In this document: positions 1 through 7,997 of the stretch, in pieces
How positions within the stretch are numbered: position 1 is the first letter of the stretch
How the letters are laid out: the number at the start of each line of letters is the position of its first letter
Origin: Pseudonocardia bannensis
Lineage (GTDB): Bacteria; Actinomycetota; Actinomycetes; Mycobacteriales; Pseudonocardiaceae
Reading direction: 5' to 3'
DNA: 42,531 nt
Assembly: GCF_012911875.1 (NCBI RefSeq)
Contig: NZ_JAAXKZ010000042.1
Span: 1 to 42,531 of the forward strand
Program-made: the position numbers and the translations under genes
Notes under the pieces: generated by a model
Told to the model about the DNA's origin: nothing
What the model saw: the letters and a program-made list of their open reading frames with translations, nothing else
Database searches by the model: none

Positions 1-1372
1 TGCCCACCTCCCGGGCCACCCGCGTCACCTCGTCGGCGAAGCTGGAGAGCTGGTCCACCATCGTGTTGACCGTGCTCTTGAGCTCCAGGATCTCCCCGCG
101 GGCATCCACGGTGATCTTCTGCGACAGGTCGCCGTTCGCGACCGCCGTGGTCACCTGCGCGATGTTGCGCACCTGCCCGGTCAGGTTGGAGGCGAGCTGG
201 TTGACGCTCTCGGTCAGGTCGCGCCAGGTGCCACTCACGTTCGGCACCGCGGCCTGCCCGCCCAGCTTGCCCTCGGTGCCCACCTCGCGGGCCACCCGCG
301 TCACCTCGTCGGCGAAGCTGGAGAGCTGGTCCACCATCGTGTTGACCGTGCTCTTGAGCTCCAGGATCTCCCCGCGGGCGTCCACGGTGATCTTCTGCGA
401 CAGATCACCACGGGCCACCGCCGTCGAGACCTGGGCGATGCCGCGGACCTGATCGGTCAGATTGGCGGCCATCAGGTTCACGGCATCGGTGAGGTCCTTC
501 CAGGTGCCGGCCACGTTCGGCACCTCGGCCTGACCGCCCAGGCGGCCCTCGGTGCCCACCTCACGGGCCACCCGGGTGACCTCGTCGGCGAACAGCCGCA
601 GGGTGTCGGTCAGCGAGTTGATCGTGTCGGCCAGCTCGGCCACCTCGCCGCGGGCGCTCACGGTGATCCGCCGGGACAGGTCTCCCTGGGCGATCGCGGT
701 GGCCGCCGAGGAGATCGACCGCACCTGGTTGGTCAGGTTGCTGGCCATCGTGTTCACCGAGTCGGTGAGCGCCCGCCAGGTCCCCGACACCCCGCGCACG
801 TCGGCCTGCCCGCCCAGCGCGCCCTCGGTGCCCACCTCGCGGGCCACCCGCGTCACCTCGTCGGCGAAGCTCGAGAGCTGGTCCACCATCGTGTTCACGG
901 TGCGGCCGATGCGCAGGAACTCGCCGCGCAGCGGCCGGCCCTCGATCTCCAGCGCCATGTGCTGGGAGAGGTCACCGTCGGCCACCGCCACGATGACCCG
1001 GGCGATCTCGGCGGTCGGACGGGCCAGGTCGTCGATCAAGGCGTTGACGGCGTGGGCGGTGTCCGCCCACGCGCCGTCGTAGGACTCCTCGTCCAGACGC
1101 TCGAGCATGCGGCCGTCACGCCCGACCACCCGGCTGATCCGCAGCAGCTCGCGGTTGCGTCGCTCCTGCAACCCGACCAGCTCGTTGAACTCGTCGACGA
1201 CCTCGCCCATCCGGCCGCCACGCCGGCGCAGCCGCTTGTCGAACCGCCCACGCCGCACCTCACGCAAGGCCTCGGCCAGCTCGTCGAGGAATGCGTCGGC
1301 GTCGGAGTCCTTCCCACCGTCGTGGTAAGGCAGCTCCACGATCGGCGGCCCGCCGCTCTGGGTACCGGTCAC
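1..1372 (-). CDS. Multi-HAMP sensor histidine kinase (N-terminal part, runs off the window)
   Basis: The first 457 residues are visible; the gene continues beyond base 1, so the kinase core is not seen. Reading leftward from a GTG at 1372 (GAGGACGG lies upstream as a ribosome site), an N-terminal helical region of about 130 residues is followed by at least four HAMP-type repeats of exactly 92 codons. Recurrent motifs are [31 protein letters not shown] and [15 protein letters not shown]. No membrane segment is seen, so it is probably cytoplasmic. Long HAMP arrays of this kind belong to hybrid histidine kinases (Nik1/group III-like), commonly linked to osmotic or general stress sensing. A kinase and receiver domains are expected to the left but that is inference. 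It is divergent from the SpoIIE-type phosphatase at 1520, which fits a shared signalling role. Confidence 0.85.
   Translation of the reverse strand, partial: MTGTQSGGPPIVELPYHDGGKDSDADAFLDELAEALREVRRGRFDKRLRRRGGRMGEVVDEFNELVGLQERRNRELLRISRVVGRDGRMLERLDEESYDGAWADTAHAVNALIDDLARPTAEIARVIVAVADGDLSQHMALEIEGRPLRGEFLRIGRTVNTMVDQLSSFADEVTRVAREVGTEGALGGQADVRGVSGTWRALTDSVNTMASNLTNQVRSISSAATAIAQGDLSRRITVSARGEVAELADTINSLTDTLRLFADEVTRVAREVGTEGRLGGQAEVPNVAGTWKDLTDAVNLMAANLTDQVRGIAQVSTAVARGDLSQKITVDARGEILELKSTVNTMVDQLSSFADEVTRVAREVGTEGKLGGQAAVPNVSGTWRDLTESVNQLASNLTGQVRNIAQVTTAVANGDLSQKITVDARGEILELKSTVNTMVDQLSSFADEVTRVAREVG
29..960. repeat. 276-bp tandem coding repeat (HAMP units)
   Basis: The string ctcgtcggcgaa recurs at 29, 305, 581 and 857, exactly 276 bases (92 codons) apart. 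The two leftmost units are almost identical at the DNA level over long stretches, while the other two have diverged more. This points to recent unit duplication or gene conversion within the kinase gene. Confidence 0.9.
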
Positions 1373-1519
1373 ATCGACCACCGTCCTCACCGCTCACCGA
1401 GGGCCCGAACCGGAGGACGAACGGTGTGGCGACCACCGGTACGCGCACCGTCGAGCAGTCGACCATACGTCGTCGGGTGTCAGGTCCGCCATCACTCGCG
1501 TTTCCGGCAGACTATCCCG

Positions 1520-3580
1520 GTGCCCGATCAGCTGGAGCGTCGGATGCGGCTGCCACCCGACGCAGGATCACCCGCGCGCGCCCGCCGCATGTTGCGGGAC
1601 GCGCTGCGCGACGCCGGTCTCGAGGAGGTCGGTGACGGGGAGCTGACCGAGATCGTCCTCCTGCTGGCCGGCGAGCTCTGCGACAACGCCGTGCTGCACG
1701 CGGGCACGGCGTTCGAGGTCGACATCTCGGTCGCCGACGGCGAGGTCGTCGTCGGGGTGACCGACTGGGGCCCGAGCGCCCTGGAGGTGCACCTCGCGAG
1801 CCCGCGGCGCGGTTACGGCAGGGACGCCGGCCATGGCCGCGGACTGCTGCTGGTGCAGCGCCTGGCCGGCTCGTGGGGTACCCGGCACGACCCCGGCGGG
1901 CGGCACCGGACGTGGTTCTCCCTGGAGCTCGATGCCGGCGCACCGCACCCGGCGGCACCGCCCGCGGTCGCGGCAGCCGCCCCAGGCCCGTGGCCGGAGG
2001 CGGACCGGATCCGGTGGTTGCTGCACATCGGCACCGGGCTCGCGCACCATCTCGACGGGCCGGCCCTCATCACGGAGCTGGTGCGCCGGTTGCACGAGCT
2101 CACCGGCGCCCCCGCCGTGACCGTGGAGATCGACCGGGCGGACGGCGGCGGCTGGACCGAGCTGGCCTGCGCCGGCACCGAACCGGACTCGGCGCCCGGC
2201 CCGGCGACGGAGATCCGGCTGCCGCTCCCGGCTCCGCTGCGAGGACGGTTGCGGATATACCCCGGCTCCGCGTCGGGGCGGGCGGACGAGCTGGCCGGGC
2301 TCACCGCGCAGCGCGTCGCGCTGATCGTCGAGTCGGACTGGCTGCGAGGGTCGGACCAGCGCCGACGCGCGTTGCTGGCCTACCTGGCCGACGCCAGTGA
2401 GCTGTTCGGCCAGTCCCTGGACGTCGACATGACCGTCGCGGTCGTGCCCCAGGTCGTCGTCCCCCGCCTGGGACAGTGGTGCGCGGTGCACCTCGTCGGC
2501 GCGGGCGACCTGCGGCTGGCTGCCCTGACCCACGCGGTCGAGGACGAGGTCGCGGAACTGCGCACGGCGCTGGACCCCACGTCGGCGAACGCCGCCGCGG
2601 GAATGACCCCCGACCTGCGCTCGCGGCTGCGCCAACTGCTGCGGGACGGGATGAACCCCGCGTGGCTCACCACACCCACCGAAGGGGTGGCGGTACCGCT
2701 GACGACCCGTGGCCACCCGCTGGGTGTGCTCACCGTGGGCCGCCCACCCGGCCGGCCGCACAGTCCCGAGGACATCGCGCTGATCAGCGACATCGCCCGC
2801 CGGGCCGCGCTGGCGATCGACAACGCCCAGAACGCCGCCCTGCACGTCGCAACGTCCCAGACGCTGCAGCGGGCGCTGCTGCCCCGGGCACTGCCGGTGG
2901 CGGCCGGCGTGGACTTCGCGGCCGCCTACGTTCCGGAGAGCACCGGCACCGAGGTCGGGGGCGACTTCTACGACGTGCTGCCCCTCGGGCCGGGGCGCTG
3001 GTTGGCCTCCATCGGGGACGTCTGCGGCAAGGGCGCCAGGGCCGCCGCGCGCACCGGCCTGGTGCGCGACGTGCTCCGGGTGCTGGTCAAGGACGGGCGT
3101 TCGCTGACCGAGGCGGTCGAGCTGCTCAACGACGTGATGATGGAGGCCGACGACCCCACCCAGTTCTGCACGCTCGCAGCGGCCCGGATCACCACCGCCG
3201 GAACCGCGACCCGGCCCGAGCTGGCCGTGGACCTGGTCCTGGCCGGTCACGATCAGCCGGTACTGGTGCGGGCCGACGGGACGGCGGAGCTCGTCGGCAC
3301 GCACGGCATGGCCGCGGGGCTGTTCGACCGGGTGCAGGTCGTGTGCACCACCCACGTGCTGGGACCCGGCGACATCCTGCTGGCCTACACCGACGGTGCC
3401 ACCGAGCGACGGCGCAAGCGGGAGCTCTTCGGCCCGGAACGGCTGCTCCTCGCCGCGACCGAGGCGGACCGGCGTTCGGCCGCGAACCTGGTGGCCGACG
3501 TGCGCGCCGTCGTCGAGGGATTCTCCGACGAGCCGATGCGTGACGACATGGCGCTGCTCGCCATCCGCGCCGTCCCCTGA
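1520..3580 (+). CDS. Anti-sigma-type ATPase / GAF / SpoIIE phosphatase
   Basis: A 686-residue cytoplasmic regulator. Residues about 10-140 form an RsbW-like HATPase domain with an N-box (ELCDNAVLH, Asn near 56) and a G-box (GHGRGLLL, about 104-111). Residues about 160-430 look like two GAF-type sensory modules (one around TGAPAVTVEIDR, one ending VPLTTRGHPLGVLTVGRP). From about 449 to the end is a SpoIIE/PP2C phosphatase with LQRALLPRALP, EVGGDFYDV (Asp about 482), IGDVCGKG and the terminal DDMALL metal-binding Asp pair. Such proteins act in partner switching, dephosphorylating anti-anti-sigma factors. The reading frame is open far upstream, but homology begins here; the GTG at 1520 was chosen. 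ATG 1544, with GGAG six bases before it, is a good alternative. It is divergent from the HAMP kinase. Confidence 0.9.
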   Translation: MPDQLERRMRLPPDAGSPARARRMLRDALRDAGLEEVGDGELTEIVLLLAGELCDNAVLHAGTAFEVDISVADGEVVVGVTDWGPSALEVHLASPRRGYGRDAGHGRGLLLVQRLAGSWGTRHDPGGRHRTWFSLELDAGAPHPAAPPAVAAAAPGPWPEADRIRWLLHIGTGLAHHLDGPALITELVRRLHELTGAPAVTVEIDRADGGGWTELACAGTEPDSAPGPATEIRLPLPAPLRGRLRIYPGSASGRADELAGLTAQRVALIVESDWLRGSDQRRRALLAYLADASELFGQSLDVDMTVAVVPQVVVPRLGQWCAVHLVGAGDLRLAALTHAVEDEVAELRTALDPTSANAAAGMTPDLRSRLRQLLRDGMNPAWLTTPTEGVAVPLTTRGHPLGVLTVGRPPGRPHSPEDIALISDIARRAALAIDNAQNAALHVATSQTLQRALLPRALPVAAGVDFAAAYVPESTGTEVGGDFYDVLPLGPGRWLASIGDVCGKGARAAARTGLVRDVLRVLVKDGRSLTEAVELLNDVMMEADDPTQFCTLAAARITTAGTATRPELAVDLVLAGHDQPVLVRADGTAELVGTHGMAAGLFDRVQVVCTTHVLGPGDILLAYTDGATERRRKRELFGPERLLLAATEADRRSAANLVADVRAVVEGFSDEPMRDDMALLAIRAVP

Positions 3581-3590
3581 GGGGACCGAT

Positions 3591-3719
3591 GACACTCACC
3601 CCCAGCACGGCCGGCCCGTCGCGCTGGTCACCGGGGTCAGCCGCGGCCTGGGCTTGCTCGCCGCGGCGCTGACCCAGCGCGTACCGCGTCACGATGCGCT
3701 ACACCGGGCACGGATGTGA
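3591..3719 (+). pseudogene. Short-chain dehydrogenase N-terminal remnant
   Basis: About 40 codons encode the first beta strand and nucleotide-binding turn of a short-chain dehydrogenase: RPVALVTGVSRGLGLLAAAL, with the classic TGxxxGxG pattern. After this the frame runs to a stop at 3717-3719 and no catalytic Tyr-Lys region follows. No start codon exists in this frame just upstream; an ATG at 3589 lies in a different frame, so a small frameshift near the run of C residues may have separated start from body. It is best read as a decayed leftover, not a functional protein. Confidence 0.6.
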
Positions 3720-3750
3720 CCGCCGCCATATCAATTCCTGCTATCCTCAC

Positions 3751-3765
3751 TGCAGAAATTCTGCA
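3751..3765. promoter_or_regulatory. 15-bp perfect palindrome, candidate operator
   Basis: TGCAGAAATTCTGCA is a perfect inverted repeat (7-bp arms around a central A). It sits in a locally AT-rich patch about 85 bases before the start of the small gene at 3851. It looks like a binding site for a dimeric regulator or an overlapping promoter element; the regulator is unknown. Confidence 0.5.
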
Positions 3766-3850
3766 ATTCGAGGCGAAGACCACCGACACCGCTTGCTGCA
3801 GGAGATGTCGGGGCGGCATCACATGCGGCACGGCGCGACAAGGAGGAGTC

Positions 3851-4171
3851 ATGAGCCAGGCCGATGTGCGTGTCCGGACCGTCGCCGTCGAGACGCCATG
3901 GTCCGGCCCGCCGTCAGCCCGCGACCCCCGGGCCGCGGAACGACTCGGGGCGGAGGCCTGTCTGGAAGCCTCGCACCTACTGCGCCGCCACGCCCGCCGG
4001 CAGGTGCATGCGTCCGAGCCCGACCAGCAGGTCACCTATGCGACGTGTCATCTGCTCGAGGCCGTCAGCCTGGCCCTCACCGACGACAGCGAGAGCGTTC
4101 CGGAACCCATCCACCGCGCCGCGCTGCGCCTGGCCCGCCTCATCGCGGCGCTGCCACCACGGGGCCGGTGA
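3851..4171 (+). CDS. Small hypothetical protein (106 aa)
   Basis: The start ATG follows an almost ideal ribosome site (AGGAGG at 3841-3846, four bases before the ATG). The protein is soluble and mostly helical, with a conserved-looking core: EACLEASHLLRRHARRQ, then TYATCHLLEAVSLALTDD and IHRAALRLARLIAAL. I do not recognise a named family. The palindrome-bearing AT-rich region upstream (3720-3850) probably holds its promoter, and a GC hairpin follows at 4229. Its setting among hemerythrin, CBS and anti-sigma-type genes suggests a stress-related role, but that is only association. Confidence 0.7.
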   Translation: MSQADVRVRTVAVETPWSGPPSARDPRAAERLGAEACLEASHLLRRHARRQVHASEPDQQVTYATCHLLEAVSLALTDDSESVPEPIHRAALRLARLIAALPPRGR

Positions 4172-4413
4172 CCGCGACGGCCGGAGGGCGCCGGAACAGC
4201 AGCGACCGCCGGTACTGTGTCCGGCGCCGCCGCCCGGGCCGGGGGCCGGACCCCGGGCGGCAGCGGCGGAGGATCGGCCGCGTCACCGGGCCCGTCGCAG
4301 CTCCTTCTTCGCTCCCTCTTGACCGCCTTCAGCAGGTGCTTCGCGCCCCACTTGGCCCGCTCGGCGGCCCGTCCCTCCTCCATCTGAGACTTTGCCCGCC
4401 GTGGCTGTGTCAT
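4048..4413 (-). CDS. Possible small basic protein (121 aa, uncertain)
   Basis: The ATG at 4413 is preceded by GAGGTGA at a suitable distance. The first 40 residues look protein-like: an amphipathic basic helix containing AAERAKWGAKHLLKAVKRE. The remainder is Pro/Ala/Arg-rich low complexity, typical of chance reading in GC-rich DNA, and it overlaps the 3' end of the gene at 3851 by 124 bases in the opposite direction. Either only the N-terminus is a genuine, decayed gene or the whole frame is spurious. No family recognised. Confidence 0.35.
   Translation of the reverse strand: MTQPRRAKSQMEEGRAAERAKWGAKHLLKAVKRERRRSCDGPGDAADPPPLPPGVRPPARAAAPDTVPAVAAVPAPSGRRGHRPRGGSAAMRRARRSAARWMGSGTLSLSSVRARLTASSR
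4229..4261 (+). terminator. GC-rich hairpin downstream of the 3851 gene
   Basis: Arms GCCGCCCGGG (4229-4238) and CCCGGGCGGC (4252-4261) pair perfectly around a 13-base loop. There is no clear U-tract, as is usual in actinomycetes. It could terminate the upstream rightward gene, although it lies inside the doubtful leftward frame. Confidence 0.4.
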
Positions 4414-4663
4414 GTCGTCACCTCACGACGAACGCGCTCGCCCCCCGTCCGACGGATGCTCCGCCGCGGCCGGCACGGGCGCCAGGGCGAGCGGCCGCAG
4501 GACCGGGGCCGGCTGCCCGGAGGGCGGTGTGCCGGATGCCCCCGGCCGTCGCCCACGGCGGACCACGCCACGGTGTGCCCCGATCGCCTGGGGCAAGGCG
4601 ATCGCCGGCCGGGGGTGACGGCCGGCGGAACCGGGAGCCCGGCACCGGTCCCGGCGCGATCGG

Positions 4664-5230
4664 TCAGCCCGTCGCGCGGCCCGTCAGCTTGTCGCGCAAC
4701 CGGTCCACCAGCCCGACCCCCGGGCCGACCAGCTTGTGGAAGACCTCGCTGCGCGGGGCGTTCGGGTGCGGGCGGGTCGGAGCGATCTTCTTGGCCGCCT
4801 CCACCTTGTCCCTCAGGTCCACCAGCGTGTCCCGCGGCACGCGAGCGCGTAGCTGCGGGAACTGATCGGTCTCCTCCGACTGCACGTGGTGGCGCAGCTT
4901 GGTGTCGAGCTCACCCACCAGTTCCATGAAGCGCGGCTCGGTCGCGTCGACACCCTCGAGGTCGCGCATCGTCCGTTCGAGTCCCTGGTGTTCCTCGATG
5001 TCGTGCTGGACGGCCTCCTCCCCGTTGGGCAGGTGCTCCCGCATCGCCGGGTACACGTACATCTCCTCGGCGACCGAATGCCGCACGAGTTCACTGATCG
5101 CCGTGTCCGCCAGGTCCCGCCGCCGCTCTGCGTCGTCGATCGCCGGGATCTGTTGCAGCAGTTCCTGGACCTCTCGATGGTCCGCGGTGAGGACGTCCAC
5201 CACGTCGGTTTCGGTTCGGGCGTCAGTCAT
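4664..5230 (-). CDS. Hemerythrin domain-containing protein
   Basis: A soluble protein of 188 residues. The first 145 form the four-helix hemerythrin HHE bundle, with His/Glu-rich metal-ligand helices: LTADHREVQELL, LVRHSVAEEMYVYPAM, HDIEEHQGLERTM and LRHHVQSEETDQFP. These supply the His and carboxylate ligands of a di-iron centre used for binding O2, NO or peroxide or for iron handling. The tail from about 145 is basic and less structured. The start ATG at 5230 has GGAGTG just upstream. Close relatives are common in actinomycetes next to stress genes, matching the neighbours here. It is transcribed alone, with its 5' end facing the P450 at 5553. Confidence 0.92.
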   Translation of the reverse strand: MTDARTETDVVDVLTADHREVQELLQQIPAIDDAERRRDLADTAISELVRHSVAEEMYVYPAMREHLPNGEEAVQHDIEEHQGLERTMRDLEGVDATEPRFMELVGELDTKLRHHVQSEETDQFPQLRARVPRDTLVDLRDKVEAAKKIAPTRPHPNAPRSEVFHKLVGPGVGLVDRLRDKLTGRATG

Positions 5231-5552
5231 GATCCACTCCGGATGTCGGTGTCATCGCCCCGCGTCGGGCGGCTACCCGAGGTCGTGGGCGTCCAACCGC
5301 CGTCCGTCGATGACGCCGGTCGCCGAGGACCCGACCGTCGCGACACCAGGGGCCCACCCGGTCCGGTCCCCGCGCGCCGACCGCGTGATCGTCACTGACC
5401 GGACACGGACGCGTCGGTGCAGCAGATGTCCCGACCACGGCGATCATGACGGCCGGTGTCGGCGATGCGCCGCAGGAGTCGGCGTTCCGGATGGATCGTC
5501 CCGATCGGCCTCGGCGCGGGTCGACGGCGGGCCGACGGGGTACGGGGCAGAC
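5231..5552. other. Divergent intergenic region, hemerythrin / P450
   Basis: 322 bases between divergent starts. It must hold both promoters, but I find no convincing palindrome, conserved box or small gene in it. Confidence 0.5.
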
Positions 5553-6947
5553 ATGGTGAAACCCGGCCGCAGCTCGTCCTCCGCCGACGACCGCCCGTCC
5601 CCTGGGCTGCCGACCGCCTCCGCCACCGACACCGCCCGGGTGCTGGCGGTGGCCGTCGCACCGATCGTCGCCCAGGGCGTCATCGCCCGCCGCCGACACG
5701 TGGTCGCCCTGGCCGGCAAGCTCGAGACCGACGACCGCGGCGTCCGGCTGCTGCAGCAGCTCAACGAGAGCTACGGCCCGGGCCCACTGCGCCTGCGCAT
5801 CCCCGGCCGGTCCGTGGCGCTCCCGCTCGTCGCCGAGGACGTGCGCCGGGTGCTCGAGGGGACCCCGGAGCCGTTCTCTCCGGCCAACCGCGAGAAGCGC
5901 GGCGCCCTGGGGCACTTCCAACCCCACGGTGTTCTCGTGTCCCGCGGTGCGGCACGCACCGACCGGCGCCGGTTCAACGAGGGGGTCCTGGACACCGGCC
6001 GGCCGCTGCACCGCTGCGCCGACTCGATCACCCGCGTCGTCCGCCAGGAGGCGCGCGAGCTGCTGGAAGAAGTCGACGGCAGCGGGGTGCTCACCTGGGA
6101 CGCGTTCCTCACCGCGTGGTGGCGGGTGGTGCGCCGGGTCGTCCTCGGGGACGGTGCCCGCGACGACCACGAGCTCACCGATCAGCTCACCCGGTTGCGG
6201 AGGGCGGCCAACTGGTCGGCCCTGGTGCCGCGGAGCACCGCCCGGCACGCCCGGCTGCGCAACCGGCTGCGGACCCACCTCGACCGCGCCGAGCCCGGCA
6301 GCCTCGCCGCGATGGTCGCGTCCGTCCCGGTCACCCCGGAGACCGACGCGGTGGACCAGCTGCCGCAATGGCTGTTCGCGTTCGACCCCGCAGGTGCGGT
6401 CGCGCTACGGGCCCTGGCCTTGCTCGCGGTCCACCCGGAGGAGACCGCCCGGGTCCGCGCCGACCTCGAGGGCCGCGACCTGGACACGCCGCAGGACCTG
6501 CCCCGACTCCGCACGGCGGTTCTCGAATCGGTCCGGCTGTGGCCCACGACGCCGCTGCTCCTGCGCGACACCACCGCGCCCACCGAGTGGAACGGGGCCA
6601 CCCTGCCTGCCGGGACCGCCGTGCTCATCGCCACCAGCTACTTTCACCGGGACGACCGCGTCCGGTCGGACGCCGACCGGTTCGATCCCGACCAATGGCT
6701 CGACGGCCGCGGCGACGACGACTGGAGCCTCGTCCCGTTCAGCGCGGGGCCCGGTACCTGTCCGGGCCGGGAGTTGGTGTTGTTCACCACCAGCACGTTC
6801 CTCGCCACCCTGCTGGAGGGCCACAACCACACCGTGCTCCCGCCGACGGACCTGGACCCCTCGCGTCCGCTGCCCCGCGGCCTCGATCCCTTCGCCATCC
6901 GGCTCACGCTCACCCCCACCGGCCCCGCGCAGGCCTCCGGCGGCTGA
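5553..6947 (+). CDS. Cytochrome P450, atypical I-helix
   Basis: 464 residues. The heme-binding loop FSAGPGTCPGRE (Cys 403) and the ExxR motif in LESVRLW identify a P450, followed by a typical meander region (FDPDQWLDGR). The I helix reads WLFAFDPAGAVALRALAL and lacks the usual acidic residue-Thr pair needed for O2 activation. That suggests use of peroxide, as in peroxygenases, or an unusual mechanism. There is no transmembrane anchor. The frame is open for 650 bases upstream, but the natural start is ATG 5553, which gives a normal P450 length. No ferredoxin or reductase gene lies nearby. The substrate cannot be told from the sequence. Confidence 0.9.
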   Translation: MVKPGRSSSSADDRPSPGLPTASATDTARVLAVAVAPIVAQGVIARRRHVVALAGKLETDDRGVRLLQQLNESYGPGPLRLRIPGRSVALPLVAEDVRRVLEGTPEPFSPANREKRGALGHFQPHGVLVSRGAARTDRRRFNEGVLDTGRPLHRCADSITRVVRQEARELLEEVDGSGVLTWDAFLTAWWRVVRRVVLGDGARDDHELTDQLTRLRRAANWSALVPRSTARHARLRNRLRTHLDRAEPGSLAAMVASVPVTPETDAVDQLPQWLFAFDPAGAVALRALALLAVHPEETARVRADLEGRDLDTPQDLPRLRTAVLESVRLWPTTPLLLRDTTAPTEWNGATLPAGTAVLIATSYFHRDDRVRSDADRFDPDQWLDGRGDDDWSLVPFSAGPGTCPGRELVLFTTSTFLATLLEGHNHTVLPPTDLDPSRPLPRGLDPFAIRLTLTPTGPAQASGG

Positions 6948-6961
6948 GCGGCGCCGCCGGA
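6936..6961. terminator. Hairpin between convergent P450 and CBS genes
   Basis: TCCGGCGGC (6936-6944) pairs with GCCGCCGGA (6953-6961) around an 8-base loop that includes the P450 stop codon. It lies in the 35-base gap between convergent genes and could serve both. Confidence 0.45.
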
Positions 6962-6982
6962 AGCCGTGGCGCGACCCGGTAC

Positions 6983-7399
6983 TCAGTCCTTCGACAGCGC
7001 CTCGACCAGCAGCCCGGTCCCCGCGTCGTCCAGGCTGCGGGCGACGTCGGCCAGCGCGACCACCCCCACGAGGCGGTGCCCGTCGATCACCGGGACCCGG
7101 CGCACCTGATGCTCGGCCATCGTGCGCAGCAGTTCGGCTGCGTCGTCGTCCGCGCCGATGGTCACGGTCTCGCCCTGAGCCAGCTCGCCCACGTGGACGG
7201 CGCGTGGGTCCTTGCCCTGCGCCAGCACCCTCACGACGATGTCCCGGTCGGTGATCATGCCCGCCAACCGGTCGTCCTCCCCGCAGATCGGCAACGCGCC
7301 GACCTCGTGATCGGCCATCCGGACCGCGGCCTCGAACACCGGGTCAGCCGCCCGAACACAGGTCGGGTCGGGAGTCATGATCTCGCGTGCGGTGGGCAT
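6983..7399 (-). CDS. CBS-pair domain protein
   Basis: 138 residues made almost wholly of two CBS domains (about 8-60 and 72-130). Typical features are MPTAREIMTPDPTCV, ITDRDIVVRVLAQGKDP, and the second-domain segment HQVRRVPVIDGHRLVGVVAL followed by ADVAR. Stand-alone CBS pairs bind adenosine ligands (AMP, ATP, SAM) and act as energy or stress sensors; the partner is unknown. The start was set at ATG 7399 because GAGGAGG lies seven bases upstream; a further in-frame start 36 bases earlier has no such site. It is convergent with the P450. Confidence 0.9.
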   Translation of the reverse strand: MPTAREIMTPDPTCVRAADPVFEAAVRMADHEVGALPICGEDDRLAGMITDRDIVVRVLAQGKDPRAVHVGELAQGETVTIGADDDAAELLRTMAEHQVRRVPVIDGHRLVGVVALADVARSLDDAGTGLLVEALSKD

Positions 7400-7539
7400 G
7401 TCGATCCTCCTCTGTCGACTCGGCTGTCCGTCCACTGCGGCCTACCCGGTCCACCGACGGGGAGAAACGGCGCTGCCCGGATCGGCCGTTCTGCGGTCGA
7501 CATGGGAGCCGGACGGGACCACCCACTGTGCCCGCCCGG

Positions 7540-7575
7540 GGCTGAGCCGGAGGCACCGCCGGGCCCGGCTCAGCC
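7540..7575 (-). terminator. Hairpin downstream of the 7600 gene
   Basis: GGCTGAGCCGG (7540-7550) pairs perfectly with CCGGCTCAGCC (7565-7575). It lies 25 bases beyond the stop codon of the leftward small gene at 7600 and before the CBS gene promoter, where a terminator would be expected. Confidence 0.55.
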
Positions 7576-7599
7576 ACCCTGCCGAGCCGGGCCCCGTCA

Positions 7600-7839
7600 C
7601 TACGACGCCGGCGAGTGGTGCCGCCCGTGGCGCGCACCGGGCAGCCCGCCGTTCCGGATGTACCGCGCCTCCTCGGCGACCCCGCGGATGACGCACGGCC
7701 ACGCGGCCGACGCCCCGTTGGCATCCCGACACGCCTGGCAGCGGTCATGTCCGTCCGCGACGTGCTCGGACAACGTGCGTTCCAACATCTCCGGCATCGT
7801 CGACAAGACCACAGCCATACCCACCGCATCTACCTCCAT
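7600..7839 (-). CDS. Small cysteine-containing hypothetical protein (79 aa)
   Basis: A small soluble protein with an N-terminal helix (MPEMLERTLSEHVADGHDR) leading into a CxxC (Cys 34 and 37) and a further Cys at 49 in AAWPCVIRGVAEEARYI. The spacing (CxxC, eleven residues, Cys in a WPC context) is a pattern I associate with small actinobacterial proteins that may bind zinc or iron. The frame is open far upstream, but that part is antisense to the two genes at 7998 and 8426. ATG 7839 is the first sensible start; ATG 7818 (residue 8) is possible. Function unknown. Confidence 0.6.
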   Translation of the reverse strand: MEVDAVGMAVVLSTMPEMLERTLSEHVADGHDRCQACRDANGASAAWPCVIRGVAEEARYIRNGGLPGARHGRHHSPAS

Positions 7840-7997
7840 CGCTCCGCGGCTGCAGAGCGTAGCGAGACGATCACACGACGCCTGCGCCCGGTTCCGGCAC
7901 CCGCTCGACCAGGTGCGACCCCGAACCGCTGCGGACCCGGCCCCTCTTTCCGGGGCACGAGGTGTAGCCACGAGTCCGACGTGGGTACGCGGCCGGT

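Noticed and set aside
959..1519. Upstream 187-residue extension of the SpoIIE protein
   Set aside because: Antisense to the HAMP kinase, no homology-like sequence; the HATPase domain begins after 1520.
4412..4618. Rightward 68-residue frame
   Set aside because: No ribosome site, low-complexity Arg/Pro/Gly composition, no helix pattern.
4899..5552. Long upstream extension of the P450 frame
   Set aside because: Antisense to the hemerythrin gene; Ser/Arg-rich shadow composition.
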